Assembly (NCBI RefSeq): GCF_030269925.1
Contig: NC_085124.1
Coordinates: forward strand, 13,764,001-13,828,000
Reading direction: 5' to 3'
DNA length: 64,000 bases
Source of the DNA: Bombyx mori
Taxonomy: Eukaryota; Arthropoda; Insecta; Lepidoptera; Bombycidae
How positions within the stretch are numbered: the stretch's first letter is position 1; every line of letters starts with the position of its first letter. The translations under genes were made by a program, and so were the position numbers. The notes below the pieces were generated by a model. The model had not been told where the DNA came from, ran no database searches, and saw only the letters and a list, made by a program, of their open reading frames with translations. This document shows positions 41,135 to 51,831 of this stretch, in pieces.

Positions 41135-41740
41135 AAAAGTTAGCTGATGTATGGACACAATAGTGCAAGATAGAAGGGGAAGAGGTCGACCGAAGAAGAC
41201 TAGGATGGAGTGTGTGGTGGTGGGGCGGTGCAAGGTGGCTCCTGTGCGCCGCCCACGGTGTATCTCCCGAAATGACGTCCTTCGGGATTTTCCCGGAGAT
41301 GAAATCCCGTCTTATCATCAGGACGGGTACCGGCGAAGGCGGACTTTCGGCTCGCACTGCGATACCATAGGTCTGGTGTAGCCGGTGTGGTGGAGCTCGA
41401 TGGGGTTTAGTCGGTAGTCGTTCTGCGGGGCAAGTGCTTTGCGCCCCTTTTTCAAGGCGTAGTCTCTTGCGAGGAATTCGGGGAGGTGGAGGACTTTGGC
41501 CCTCCTCGTGCCCCTCTTCCTCTCAGGAGGCGCGGAGTCCGACATAACCCGGTTCGTTACCCCCCCGGACCGGGTATCCGTAAATGGATACCCCAGCGTT
41601 AAAAAAATAAAAAAAGGATGGAGTGTGTTAATTACTATATGAGAGAAAGAAGAGTGAGCGTTGAGATGACGGCTGATAGTGGAGCATTGAATAGAAAAAT
41701 TTGCTGTACCGACCCCACCTAGTGGGATAAAATGGAGACA
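41135..41740 (+). repeat. LINE C-terminal tail, split by an R1-derived element
   Basis: Before the insertion: GRGRPKKTRMEC. After it: VNYYMRERRVSVEMTADSG, then ICCTDPT. This is the endonuclease-RT tail type also seen at 2903-3101. The frame continues across the duplication without a break, so the fragment was intact at this point when the insertion occurred. Confidence 0.72.
41202..41628 (+). mobile_element. short R1-derived non-autonomous element with 14-bp target duplication
   Basis: aggatggagtgtgt stands at 41202-41215 and 41615-41628. The insert (41216-41614) ends gggtatccgtaaatggatac plus an A-rich tail. It shares ggtttagtcggtagtcgtt and ggaggcgcggagtccgac with the element at 10536-11542 (opposite strand), so both belong to one family. 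It is 5'-truncated relative to that copy and has no coding capacity; the 141-aa minus frame is a shadow of Bm1 plus this element. Confidence 0.82.
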
Positions 41741-42029
41741 AAGAATAAAAGAAGTCGGTTGTCAATACGATGTTAAGAGTGATGTTTTGAAATTAAGATA
41801 TCGGTGTTCAAAACCATTAGTTTTCGCCCTACAATCCCATAAATGTATAATTTGGGCCATAAAATGGAGTGGAACGAGTTTATGGAAGTTATTTAGAATA
41901 TACATTTAGACTTCTTCATTGCTAGGGCCTATTGCTATGCTGTGTCTTGATAAAGTATTTTTAATGTGAACCCTTTTGGAGTTGGTGATGGGACGTATTG
42001 TAAGCTCGCTCGGTTAAGTACCATAGCCT
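41741..42029. other. no recognised gene
   Basis: Nothing identifiable. AT-rich. Confidence 0.5.
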
Positions 42030-42211
42030 TATCTTTTTCTGTCGGAAGCAGTAATGCGTTTTGGTTTGAAGACTGAAACAACAGCTTTTATATTATAGAT
42101 CTTTATAACTCTCTCTCAAGGTGGATGGCGGCATTTATGTTGTTGATTTTAATGGATTCCACTTAACATCCGGTAGATTATAAGCTCAATCACCGGTCAC
42201 AGCAATATTAA
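42030..42211 (+). repeat. decayed Bm1 SINE
   Basis: ggaagcagtaatgcgttttgg, ctctctcaaggtggatggcg and ccacttaacatccgg follow the Bm1 order with many substitutions, and the tail is degraded. Confidence 0.7.
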
Positions 42212-42984
42212 GATGTTTTATGGAAACGCAATATCCTGTTGACCGAGGTTGCTGATTATATCTTCGAGGTGGGCAGATATCTTATTTTTCGGCTTTTGTG
42301 CCAAAACACTTGCATAACTATTAAGCGGTTTGATTTGTTTCACAGTTTCATGACCTCCATAGATTCCCGAGAACGCTTTTTTGCGGCCATTACCCCTTAA
42401 CTGGAATTAGTCTATATGTTGAGTACTTTTAGTGACACATGGTACTTAAGGCGTAAACTCCTGTCTTCTGATACGAACGCAATTAACATAGAGCATAATA
42501 TTTTATATCATTACAGTACCTTCAACATAAGTAAAAGACTAATGAAAGCTATCATAAATTCATAGGTCAGTTAATCTTACTTTTGGGTCGTGTTTCACTA
42601 CGCTCCTCAAAGAGTCCCAATTTCGTGGTACATAAGTTCATTTTCAGTTGTTTTTTATTGTTTAACTGTAAGGTGAAGTGTCGCCACAGTTTTCCTCTTT
42701 TGGCAGCCATCAATATTTAATTAGCGTTACATAGTTTGCCAACAGCTGGATAACCAATAAATTAGCAAGTCGTAAACTTAACCAGGACAACATAATAGCG
42801 AAATTCATGATTTTTTTGGAACGAAGCTCCTAACGGAGCGATGCGGAGGAGTACCCTAACCGGGAAAAAACGTCCGTAACGTAAGATTTTTATAATTTAT
42901 GTATAGTTTTAGTATGATGGCAATACAGTGTCTAATGTATAGTCTACGTGATGACGGTTATTATTATTATTATTCATATATATA
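42212..42984. other. no gene; a Helitron-internal block at 42815-42895
   Basis: ttttggaacgaagctcctaac to cgtccgtaacgtaagattt matches the internal block of the long Helitron form (4690-4770). The remainder is unassigned, ending in an (ATT)n run. Confidence 0.55.
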
Positions 42985-43069
42985 TTTTATTGCTTAGATG
43001 GGTGGACGAGCTCACAGCCCACCTGGTGTTAAGTGGTTACTGGAGCCCATAGACATCCACAATATAAAT
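42985..43069 (-). mobile_element. Bm1 SINE, 3' quarter
   Basis: Poly-T and the block to gacatccacaatataaat, then an abrupt switch at 43080 to a fragment of the long Helitron (tatacctcgaatagaactt to cccacggcaccacac). Confidence 0.8.
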
Positions 43070-43212
43070 ATTTTACCCGAATACTTATTTTCTTTATACC
43101 TCGAATAGAACTTAAAATTAATATTTTTATAATAAGGAGCTTTGTTCCTATCCAGTGTCCCACGGCACCACACATCTTTTTTTTCTATCTTTGCATCGTT
43201 TCATTATTTAGA

Positions 43213-43642
43213 GTAGTTTTCGTGACCTAAAGGATAATACGCCCAGTGCAATTGTCTTAAGCAATGCAACGGTGTTCGAATCCCGCAGGCGGGTACCAAT
43301 TTTTCTAATGAAATACATACGTACTTAACAAATGTTCACGATTGACTTCCACGGTGAAGGAATAACATCGTGTAATAAAAACCTGCAAAATAATATTTTG
43401 CGTAATTACCGGTGGTAGGACGTCTTGTTAGTCCGCACGGGTAGGTACCACCGCCCCGCCTATTTCTGCCGTAAAGCAGTAATGCGTGTCGGTTTGAAGG
43501 GCGGGGCAGCCGTTGTAACTATACTGAGACCTTAGAACTCATGTTTCAGGGTGGGTGGCGCATTTACGTTGTAGATGTCTATGGGCTCCAGTAACCTTTT
43601 AACACCAGGTGGGCCGTGAGCTCGTCCACTAACTTAAGCAAC
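43213..43642 (+). mobile_element. Bm1 SINE, full length
   Basis: Head with cgtgacctaaaggataata and ggtgttcgaatcccg, full body, and end at aacttaagcaac. The A-tail is almost absent. The head carries ttaagcaatgcaac where other copies read gtagcgatgcac. Confidence 0.88.
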
Positions 43643-43983
43643 ATATCGCATCAAACTTTTATGAATTTACTCTACGCATAGTTCTTAGTGACTTCGGACT
43701 ACATACATATATTTATTTTCCATTTTATATGAACTTAGAGTAAGTACCCTTTGTCCGGCCGCTCGGTTAAGTACCTCGGATAAAAGCGAGCGACCCTTAA
43801 GATTAAAGTGAAAAATTTATCTTGACTAAAATGCCGTGTGTGGAGTGATTTTCCCGGTGATCGGGTCAAATAGGAAGAACAAGACCCAATCCAACGGGCA
43901 GCGATGGCTTAATATTGATGCGAATCATTTACTTTAAGCTGGCAAAAGTTGGCAACTACACGTTTTTTTTTACCTTAACTTTA
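43643..43983. other. no gene; short ccttaa repeat at its end
   Basis: No element recognised. At 43971-44003 the run accttaactttaccttaacc is a hexamer-like repeat leading into the next interspersed repeat; it is not the insect telomere unit. Confidence 0.5.
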
Positions 43984-44290
43984 CCTTAACCTTAACCTTA
44001 ACTAGTAGGTGAGCTCACGGGGCTCAAACCGGAGTTTTTCTAACACTGGCCCTAACAAGAGCAGTGCTTCGCAGAATCTACCACCAGAACGGAAAGGCGA
44101 CCCACTGAGAAGATCCGGCGAGAAACTCAGAGGGCTGTGTCTATGGGTTAATTCACTAGTCGAGCGTCGCAAGCGACGGGTTCGACGAAGACGGTGACCG
44201 GTGCTTGTGGTACCTAAAAGCACCGTTAATGAATCGGGAGGATCCGTGATGACGTGTTTTGGGCGACGTCGACTGTTTACCATTCGGTCT
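43984..44290 (+). repeat. unclassified interspersed repeat copy
   Basis: gtgagctcacggggctcaaac, gcgtcgcaagcgacgggttcg and gaatcgggaggatccg match the copy at 14851-15183. The 115-aa minus and 62-aa plus frames over it are repeat shadows. Confidence 0.65.
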
Positions 44291-44683
44291 ACAGGATCGG
44301 GTATGTAGTTTCCAGCGGCTATGATAAGAGGGTTCTCATGTCGTGCCATTTAACACACACGCGCAATATAACGTTAATATAAAAAATGCTCTGGAATTAG
44401 CTGTCTTCTTTACGCTTCTTCTTCGAATGAGCTTTCAAAAGAGTCAGCGGTGGTAGACGCAGAGTTGACTTTACCTCTGAATTTTCTTAAGCTCCTGACT
44501 AATTGATACTTTGATTTTATATCATAGGTGGGAGTTAAGATTACAATTGTGTATGGATTCTAGTAACCACTTACCGTTAGGTACACTGCGACCTTGTTTA
44601 TGAATCTACGTTATTTAAAAAAGCTAACGTTACAGATTTAATCTTAAAGTTAACGTTTACATACGTGTAGTATAAAATGTATA
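44291..44683. other. no gene; possible old Bm1 scrap near 44545-44602
   Basis: gtatggattctagtaaccac then ttaggtacactgcgacc resembles the Bm1 3' region with heavy decay. Nothing else is recognised. Confidence 0.45.
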
Positions 44684-44854
44684 TTTTTTTATTGCTTAGA
44701 TAGGTGGACGAGCTCACAGACCACCTGGTGTTAAGTGGTTACTGGAGCCCATGGATATCTACAACGTAAATGAGGCACCCACCTTGAGATATAAGTTCTA
44801 AAGTCTCAGTATAGTTACAACGGCTGCCCCACCCTTCAAACCGAAACGCATTAC
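44684..44854 (-). mobile_element. Bm1 SINE, 3' two-fifths
   Basis: Poly-T and core to ccgaaacgcattact, then unrelated sequence. Confidence 0.85.
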
Positions 44855-44965
44855 TTAGATGATCGCTTATGCTTCTACCAAATACACTGAGCTGTGCAAA
44901 ATGGCCTAAATTTACCTTGTGGTCATGCTAAGTACTGACTGTCATATTCATTTATATAGATATAA

Positions 44966-45517
44966 CTGGCTGACCCGGCAGACTTCGTGATGCCTCAATC
45001 GATAAATAAAAGACCAAAACTTTTATATAAAATAAACTTAAAACAAACAAAAGGAATCCGTCCGACGGGGGACACATCAAAGAAAAAAACAAAATTGTTA
45101 TTTTTATTTAACTCCGAGCATTTTCATATTTATCTAATCTTTTAAACCTTCTCTGGACTTCCACAAATAATTCAAGACCAAAATTAGGCAAAGCGGTCCA
45201 GCCGTTCTCGAGTTTTAGCGAGACTAACAAACAGCAATTCATTTTTATATATCGACGCTTGAAAGGCAAACATGACTAAGCGACAATAACTGCTTTGTAC
45301 CTAAATTATAGGCAATAACCATATTCGATACGCAAAAAATATATATTTCTAGGTCTAATAAAAACATTTCAATCCTACAGCTACTAGCTAGATTCTACTA
45401 CAGCTAGATTCGTTAAAATAAATTTTGTTTTCAGGTATTTCAACTTTAAATTAGTCTACTGTAAAGTTCACGTATTGTCGCTTAGTCACGTTTGCCTTTC
45501 AAGCGTCGATATATAGA
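44966..45517 (-). mobile_element. small Helitron split by a MITE
   Basis: On the minus strand the 5' end TCTATATAT (45517 leftwards, preceded by A) is followed by the inserted MITE, then aaaaatgaattgctg, gtctcgctaaaactcgag and so on to tgccgggtcagCCAG at 44966, followed by T. The terminal CTAG has changed to CCAG. Sister copies are at 27407 and 61262. Confidence 0.75.
45253..45508. mobile_element. MITE with about 36-bp terminal inverted repeats
   Basis: cgacgcttgaaaggcaaac from 45253 has its inverse (gtttgcctttcaagcgtcg) ending at 45508. The match extends through tgactaagcgacaata with one mismatch. The 256-bp element has no ORF. Tatatat on both sides suggests a TA-type duplication inside the Helitron's TA run. 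The superfamily is undetermined, perhaps Tc1/mariner. Confidence 0.85.
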
Positions 45518-45921
45518 TAAATTTACCGACATGACTCTAAAACTAAGTAGTCTTTCACGCCTCAAAATAGCTTTTAAAAAATCTTAAATTCTCATTACAT
45601 TACAGCTAACTAGATTGCGACTTTCAAATTATTTTTTTTCATTAAAAATGACATAATTCAGTGATACGGGAAGAGCCTTGAGCGGACTTTAGACCATTTT
45701 TCCCGTGAACTTGCGTCAATCGTTTAAGTATGCGCGGGAAAGAGAAAAGTAATAACTCGCTTCGCCACGACAAGGACGGAGAATGAAAGCCTTCGCATAG
45801 AGTAATATTTAATGGAGACGTGAACAACGTGATTACAGATGTAATTGTTGTCTCTGAGAAGGATTACTTTTGAGATTTGAAAGTCATTTGAAAGACAGAA
45901 CATTTGAAAAACAAATCCCTG
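45518..45921. other. no recognised gene
   Basis: No element ends. The 61-aa minus frame at 45642-45827 is unremarkable. Confidence 0.5.
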
Positions 45922-46080
45922 AGTTTTCCGCCAGATGCTCTCAGTGGATCGCTATCCCGGCGGATGGTAGATTCTGTAAAACATTGCTCTTGTTAGGGCT
46001 AGTGTAAGCAAATTCTTTCAGGTTGAGCTCGTGAGCTCATCTACCCATCCAGGTGGAATAGCCCGTTAGGCTGCCAGCTA
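45922..46080 (-). repeat. unclassified interspersed repeat, minus copy
   Basis: tgctctcagtggatcgctatc to gggctagtgtaagcaaattc and gaatagcccgttaggctgcc is the reverse of the repeat at 14851 (its 5' half). Confidence 0.6.
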
Positions 46081-47066
46081 ATATCTCTGGAATTTTTTTA
46101 TGAATATCACGTTAATGTGTAATAATATGATTAAATGTTAAGCAATTGAACCATTAAAAAGATGTAGATTGACCGTTAATGGTATTTTTACGACTTATTT
46201 TAGATTCTAAGGAGGCCTATTGCCTGACCTTGATAATTATGCTCGTTCAAGCTTTCAGAAGGTCATTGTAAGGAAAGAAAAAGAAAAGAAGGCACTGAAA
46301 CTTCAACATTATGATTAAAAAAAATCTCACTCACTCTGTGGGTGGAAAAGGTCTATTAACTACAGTAGAAGAAAAATTAGAATGTAGTAAAGAGAGAAAA
46401 GAAAAAAAGAAAAGCAACTTTTCTTCAGAAACATTTCTAGAAAAAGTATTATATTCTCTAAGGCAAGCACCATTGCTGAGTTCACGGCCAAAAGCCGGTA
46501 ACCGCTAATTTTGAGCACAACTGACGCTAAAGGCTCACTTTTGATCACCAATAAAATTCGTGATATAAACATTATTATGTCTATAAAGATGTGAATTCTA
46601 TTTTGATAACTTTTAATTACCTCATTGAAACATAGTTTTATCGTTGGCCATGTTAAAACAAGGCGTGGTATGGGCTCATTAAAGTTTTATGTACTTCAAC
46701 TCGTTTTCGATAAGGATAATGTGAGTTGTTATTTTTTTTTTACTTTTATTTAAAATGCCCAAATTTTTTTCTATACCTGCATGCAACTCCATGCATCACA
46801 AAATGATCAATGACAGAAACTACCACTCTAGTCAAAGCAATAATATTTTTCTAAACGAAACGTAAACAAGACAATAGGCATCATTACAATATTTCGATAT
46901 TTGAACCTGCGTCAATACCGCAAACTAAAATACTTTATTGGCTGATCCTTCTAGATCGTGCGTCTGTCCGGTCCCGGGTGAGCGACAAAGCCTCGTAGCA
47001 AAATTGTGAACTTAGTAATCTTCCAACACAACTACTGTTCATTTTTGGGAGCAGATTAATTAATTT
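46081..47066. other. no recognised gene
   Basis: A-rich and T-rich stretches. Frames at 46311-46508 and 46360-46572 are lysine- or phenylalanine-rich chance ORFs. Confidence 0.5.
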
Positions 47067-47272
47067 ACTGGTGGTAGGACGCTTTGTGAGTCCGCACGGG
47101 TAGGCACCATCACCTTGTCGGTTTTTGCCGTAAAGCAGTAATGCGTTTCGGTTTGAAGGGAGGGGCAGTCGTTGTACTGTAAATACTGAGACTTTAGCAC
47201 TTATATCTCAAGATATGTGGCAGCATTTACGTTGTAAATGTCTATGGGTTCCGGTAACCACCTAACATCAGA
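47067..47272 (+). mobile_element. Bm1 SINE, truncated at both ends
   Basis: Body from actggtggtaggacgctttg to ccacctaacatcagac. The final gagctcgtcc block and A-tail are missing. Confidence 0.82.
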
Positions 47273-47662
47273 CCTATCTAGAAAAGAAGTAAAAAAATAT
47301 TTAAAAAATTCAAGTAGCTCTCCTATGGCACGGTAGATACATTTCTACAAACTCCCGTGTTGTACGAAATGGCGTTATATGAGACTAGAAGCCAGTACAA
47401 AAAGGACAGTAATTATCCTGAATAAAACTATGCCTGTATGTTTTTTACCTACTGTTCATAAAAATAAGTGGTAAAATTTCGTTTATTCCCATATATTGTA
47501 TGCTCATAGTGCATAATGTAATTTTTTAAATAGCTTTCAACAAAAATCTCATTATCGTGTTTTAGAAGTACCGTGTTGTAAAAGGTGTTCGATTGGAACT
47601 CTGGTTTAAAATAACTTGTTATAGGAGGATTATCTGTATCAAGAGCATTTTGTTTTTAAAGG
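47273..47662. other. no recognised gene
   Basis: AT-rich sequence, nothing identifiable. Confidence 0.5.
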
Positions 47663-50600
47663 TATATATCTATAAATAATAATAATAATAATAATAATAA
47701 TATAGCCTTTTATTCAGATCTCTTAGTACAATGATTTTTTTTTTTAAACTTATGTAAAATCTAGCATTAAAAACTAAAACTTAAAGATATGAATACATTT
47801 AAACTAATATTTGTTGTTTGGTTATCTTTCCTAGATCTGTTTGCCAGTCGGCAAAGGCCTCCTCCAACCTTTTCCATTCCTTTCTTTCTTGAGCCACTCT
47901 GTTCCATGTGACTCCTGCCACTTGTCTAACGTCATCGTCCCACCTTTTCTGTGGTCGACCTCTTTTTCTTTTGCCTTCCCTTGGGTACCACCATGTCACC
48001 CTTTTGCTCCATTTGTCGTGTCCTCTTACCAGGTGACCAGCCCATCGCCATTTGAGTCTTTTGATTTTGCTTATTATATCGGTAGTTTTTGTTTTGATTC
48101 TAATGACGATTTTTTTTACTCTGTCGGACTTTTTAATGTTTAGCATACTCCTTTCCATTGCATACTGGCAGGTTGCTAGTTTGTTTGAGGTGACCTGATT
48201 TAAGGACCATGACTGACACCCGTATGTAAGGACAGGTAGTACGCAGGTGTTAAAAAGTTTGCTTTTTAGGTTTATATGGAGCTTTTTATCTTTCATAGCC
48301 TCTCTTAGACTCCAGTATGTCTTCCAGCCATTTGTAATTCTTCTGTCCACTTCCTTCTGCATAGGATCTTTTTGAGTTATGAGCTGCCCTAGATATACGT
48401 ACTCGTCTGTATAGTTGATTTCAGTGTTTCCTAGATCTATTGTATGTTTGTACCCGTTTGTCATCACCCTAGTTTTTTCCGGATTCATTGCCAGCCCTAC
48501 TCTCTCACTTTCTTTCGCAAGTTCTTTTATCATTCTGGTTAACTCTTCTGCTGTTTTGGCCATTAACACTATGTCATCAGCAAATCTTAAGTGTGATACC
48601 AGTTGGCCGTCTATATTAATTCCAAGATGTTCCCAATTGAGTCTTCGAAAGATTGATTCTAATACTGCGGAGAATAATTTCGGAGATAGAGGGTCTCCCT
48701 GCCTTACGCCTTTTTCTACTCTGAAAGGAGTACTTTTCTTTTCTAGTTGGATTCTTGCTCTGCTGCAGCTATATATATTTCTTATTAATCGAATGTACTT
48801 GTGCTCAATTCCTTGTTCTAATAACGCCCCCCATATTTTGTCATGATGTAGAGAATCGAATGCTTTACTATAATCAATGAATGCGATGTAGTATGTAAGT
48901 TGGTACTCGTTGTATTTCTCCAAAATTTGACGCACTACGTGAATGTGGTCAATCACTGAGTAACCTTTGCGGAATCCTGCTTGCTCTATAGGTTGGTTTT
49001 CGTCTAGGGTTCTTTCAATCCGTTTTAAGATGATCTTAGCAAAAATCTTATATACATTGGACATAAGACTTATAGGGCGATAATTTCCTATGTCATATTT
49101 ATCACCTTTCTTATACAGTAGGATGATGAGAGACTCGGTCCATTGCTGGGGGATGGTTTCAGTATTCATTATATCATTGAATATTTCTGTGAGGACAGGT
49201 AGCAGTATCTCTTTGCTATTTCTTAAGATTTCATTGCTTATGCCGTCAGGCCCGGGTGCTTTCTCACTCTTTTGGGTATCGATAGCCTTACTGACTTCAG
49301 CTTGGAGAATACTGGGGGTGTTCGAGGTTTCCACTAGACTGATTTCAGCTTGCGTAGTGTTGTTTCGATAAAGATTTTTGTAATATGACGTAGCTGTTTT
49401 TAATATGCCAATTCTGTGATAATCGAATTTTCCTCGGTTATCTTTCATTTTTACGATCCAGTTCTTCGTGTCGGTCAATTCTTTGAGTGCTTTTTTAGTT
49501 CCACCGGTTTTTCGTATGTAATTTTCGATTGTTTGCAACCTTCGTTGTTTTCTTTCTTTTCTGATACTTTCCTTGATATCTTTGCTGATTTTGGCTAATT
49601 TCTGTCTTCTGTTTTGGGTACTTCTTTCATTAGTAAGGTAATTTCTTTCTTCTAGGAGTTTTATAGTGGCTGTTGATAGTTTTTCTTTTGCATTAATTTT
49701 CCTATCTGTTATAAGTTTAGTTTGGGTTTTAATAATATTCTCTATATACTTGTATTTATCTTGGGTTTCTAGTTCCTTAGTGTTCTCTTTGAAGTTTCTA
49801 AGTTCAGCTCTTAGAGCTGTTGTTATTTGCTCTAAGTGTTGTTCTTCGAGTTTTATGTTTCCTGAGTCTTGTCTTGGTCTAGTCTTCTTTGGTTGTTTTA
49901 TTTTGAGCTCAGTTCTAAGTAGCCTATGGTTGGTGTTGAAGTTAAATCTTTTAATGACGGTAAAGTTTGTGAAGTAGCTGTTTCTGTTGGTCATAATAAA
50001 ATCAATTTCATTTTTTGTTTTACCATCCGGCGAGATCCAGGTCCACATGCTCTTTCGGTTCTTCTTGAAAATAGTATTTAAGATTGTTAATTTGTTTTCC
50101 AGCGCGAAGTTTGTAATTTTTTCCCCATTTCTGCTTCTGGTCTTGTTACTATATGAATATTGTCCTAGTATTGCGTTTTCTCTTGGGCGTCTTGCTCCAA
50201 TTTGGCCATTGAAGTCGCCCATGACTATAAGGTTTTTGTGCGTATGCTCTTGAATGGTTTCGTTTAAAATATGGTAGAAGTTATTTATCGTTTCCAAATT
50301 TGATTGCTCTGTAGGTGAATATATTTGTACAATAGACCACGGTTTTTTATATCCTGGTAGATTCAAATTCATAATCGCTATGCGTTCTGAGATTCCTATG
50401 AATTCTTCCACATATTGTTTTAAATGTTGTTTAATAATAAATCCTACCCCATATTGGCCTTGCGTCTCCCCTATTTGGTACAGTAAATAGTCTGGATGAC
50501 AAGTAATACTTTCGCCCATTCTTCTCACTTCGCTCAAACCAATTATGTCCCATTTGATAGATTTTAGCGCATATGTCAGTTCCGTAAGATTTTCTTCTTT

Positions 50601-50732
50601 TCCCAAGGTGAGTACATTAAGGGATGCTATGTAAACTACTGGTTTTCGGTGATTGTTGTCTTTAGATGTTGGAGGGTTGTGGTCGCTTTCCCCCTCGAGG
50701 ACCAGTCGGCTTGGGGGAGTTATATATCTATA
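47663..50732 (-). mobile_element. RTE-clade LINE with perfect 12-bp target duplication
   Basis: Seen: tatatatctata stands at 47663-47674 and 50721-50732 around a 3046-bp element (47675-50720). On the minus strand its 3' end is an (ATT)n tract (47675-47702), a simple-repeat tail as known for RTE elements, instead of poly-A. One long frame fills it. It is inserted into the first bases of a small Helitron whose remainder continues at 50733. The size fits a near full-length RTE element. Confidence 0.88.
47799..50606 (-). CDS. RTE-clade endonuclease-reverse transcriptase
   Basis: The start at 50606 is a TTG and is not the real beginning. The frame stays open upstream to the element edge at 50720 and includes VVYIASLNVLTL, the first strand of the endonuclease. 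No ATG precedes the endonuclease in this copy. The APE-type endonuclease covers about the first 220 residues of the 935 (DIIGLSEVRRM, MGDFNGQIG, NTNHRLLR). RT has AFIDYSKAFDSL, GVRQGDPLSPKLF and HLRFADDIVLMA (catalytic FADD about residue 675). The C-terminal tail reads WRWAGHLVRGHDKW and KRGRPQKRWDDDVRQ, as in RTE-like proteins. It copies element RNA at nicked DNA. No internal stop. Clade assignment rests on domain order, tail and 3' repeat. Confidence 0.88.
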   Translation of the reverse strand: MGKEENLTELTYALKSIKWDIIGLSEVRRMGESITCHPDYLLYQIGETQGQYGVGFIIKQHLKQYVEEFIGISERIAIMNLNLPGYKKPWSIVQIYSPTEQSNLETINNFYHILNETIQEHTHKNLIVMGDFNGQIGARRPRENAILGQYSYSNKTRSRNGEKITNFALENKLTILNTIFKKNRKSMWTWISPDGKTKNEIDFIMTNRNSYFTNFTVIKRFNFNTNHRLLRTELKIKQPKKTRPRQDSGNIKLEEQHLEQITTALRAELRNFKENTKELETQDKYKYIENIIKTQTKLITDRKINAKEKLSTATIKLLEERNYLTNERSTQNRRQKLAKISKDIKESIRKERKQRRLQTIENYIRKTGGTKKALKELTDTKNWIVKMKDNRGKFDYHRIGILKTATSYYKNLYRNNTTQAEISLVETSNTPSILQAEVSKAIDTQKSEKAPGPDGISNEILRNSKEILLPVLTEIFNDIMNTETIPQQWTESLIILLYKKGDKYDIGNYRPISLMSNVYKIFAKIILKRIERTLDENQPIEQAGFRKGYSVIDHIHVVRQILEKYNEYQLTYYIAFIDYSKAFDSLHHDKIWGALLEQGIEHKYIRLIRNIYSCSRARIQLEKKSTPFRVEKGVRQGDPLSPKLFSAVLESIFRRLNWEHLGINIDGQLVSHLRFADDIVLMAKTAEELTRMIKELAKESERVGLAMNPEKTRVMTNGYKHTIDLGNTEINYTDEYVYLGQLITQKDPMQKEVDRRITNGWKTYWSLREAMKDKKLHINLKSKLFNTCVLPVLTYGCQSWSLNQVTSNKLATCQYAMERSMLNIKKSDRVKKIVIRIKTKTTDIISKIKRLKWRWAGHLVRGHDKWSKRVTWWYPREGKRKRGRPQKRWDDDVRQVAGVTWNRVAQERKEWKRLEEAFADWQTDLGKITKQQILV

Positions 50733-50944
50733 CTAATATGTAAATCGACAGTGGTTTTTACGGATGTTCCGTTATAATTACTGAACTATGCATCCGATTG
50801 ACTTGAAACTTGGTATCGATGTAGAAAATACATGTACTAAATGGGTAGGCTAATATTTATATGAGTGTTGGACTCGCTAATAATAATGACAATAAATAAT
50901 AATGTTAATTTTAATTGCCCAGCGAAGCGGACGAGTACGGTTAG
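50727..50944 (+). mobile_element. small Helitron, short form (interrupted by the RTE LINE)
   Basis: TCTATACTAATATGTAAATC starts at 50727, and gcggacgagtacggTTAG ends at 50944 before T. Its first bases are duplicated on the far side of the RTE LINE (47669-47674). The same ends occur in the 593-bp copy at 4663-5255. Confidence 0.75.
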
Positions 50945-51256
50945 TTATTATATAAGAATGCCCAATTGTCACTGTGGCGCTTCTACGGTGTAGCAGCTCG
51001 GTGTTTAATCTGTGACCGGTCGCTTGGTTCCCGGCAGTAGCGCGTCGGCTTTCCACAGAGAGCGTGGCCGCTGAAACACTGAAATAGAAATACATTGTGC
51101 CGTTGAGTGTGTGTGGGTGTGTATGCGTGTGGGATTCCTGTTTGTTTTAGTGAGCGTTTGAACTTCGAACGTAAGTTTTCTTTTAAATTACGATCTGTTC
51201 TTTGTGCCCACTTTTTTTAAGCGGTTTTGTATTTTAGTAATTTATTTTTTTCGATT
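50945..51256. other. no recognised gene
   Basis: A (GT)n-like stretch (gtgtgtgtgggtgtgtatgcg) is at 51107-51132. Nothing else is recognised. Confidence 0.5.
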
Positions 51257-51361
51257 ATTTTTTTATTGCTTAGATGGGTGGACGAGCTCACAGCCCACCT
51301 GGTGTTAAGTGGTTACTGTAGCCCATAGACATCCACAACGTAAATGCGCCACCCACCTTGA
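51257..51361 (-). mobile_element. Bm1 SINE, 3' quarter
   Basis: Poly-T to acgtaaatgcgccacccacc, ending abruptly at 51361. Confidence 0.85.
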
Positions 51362-51831
51362 ATTTCCGGAAATCGTTTATTTGTAATACATCCAGACATT
51401 CCTTGGTAAAGTAAATAAAGAAGCTCTTATAATCCAGAGGTGTCATATGGAATTCTGAAAGTTGCAGGTTCGACACTGTACATACTACGTGCATAGATTT
51501 TCATTTTGATAATTATATGCACGCGATGCGTGCTCACGAGCGCTTACGGTATTTTTTTTATGAACAACATATTTAAGTGGTCAATCGCATGTTTGTCAGC
51601 CGCTTCAACTGTTACAGCTTTGATTTAAAGCTTCTTACGTGATTAGAGATTAAAAAGAGAAATTAAATTTATATTTATTTTATAACAAATTTTAACTTAA
51701 TTAATCTACACTTCAGCTCTTCTCCAGTTTTTATGATATTGGAAATGATCAGACGAAATTTTCGAACCAACTTATTTCTGTAGAAGGATGAATGTATGAT
51801 GATGATTTACCAGTGCCTATCAACACTATAC
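51362..51831. other. no recognised gene
   Basis: No element ends; AT-rich. Confidence 0.5.

Noticed and set aside
40932..41357. 141-aa minus-strand frame
   Set aside because: Formed by reading through the Bm1 antisense into the R1-derived short element.
43971..44003. Possible telomeric repeat (ccttaa)n
   Set aside because: The insect telomere unit is TTAGG/CCTAA. This hexamer run is imperfect and short.
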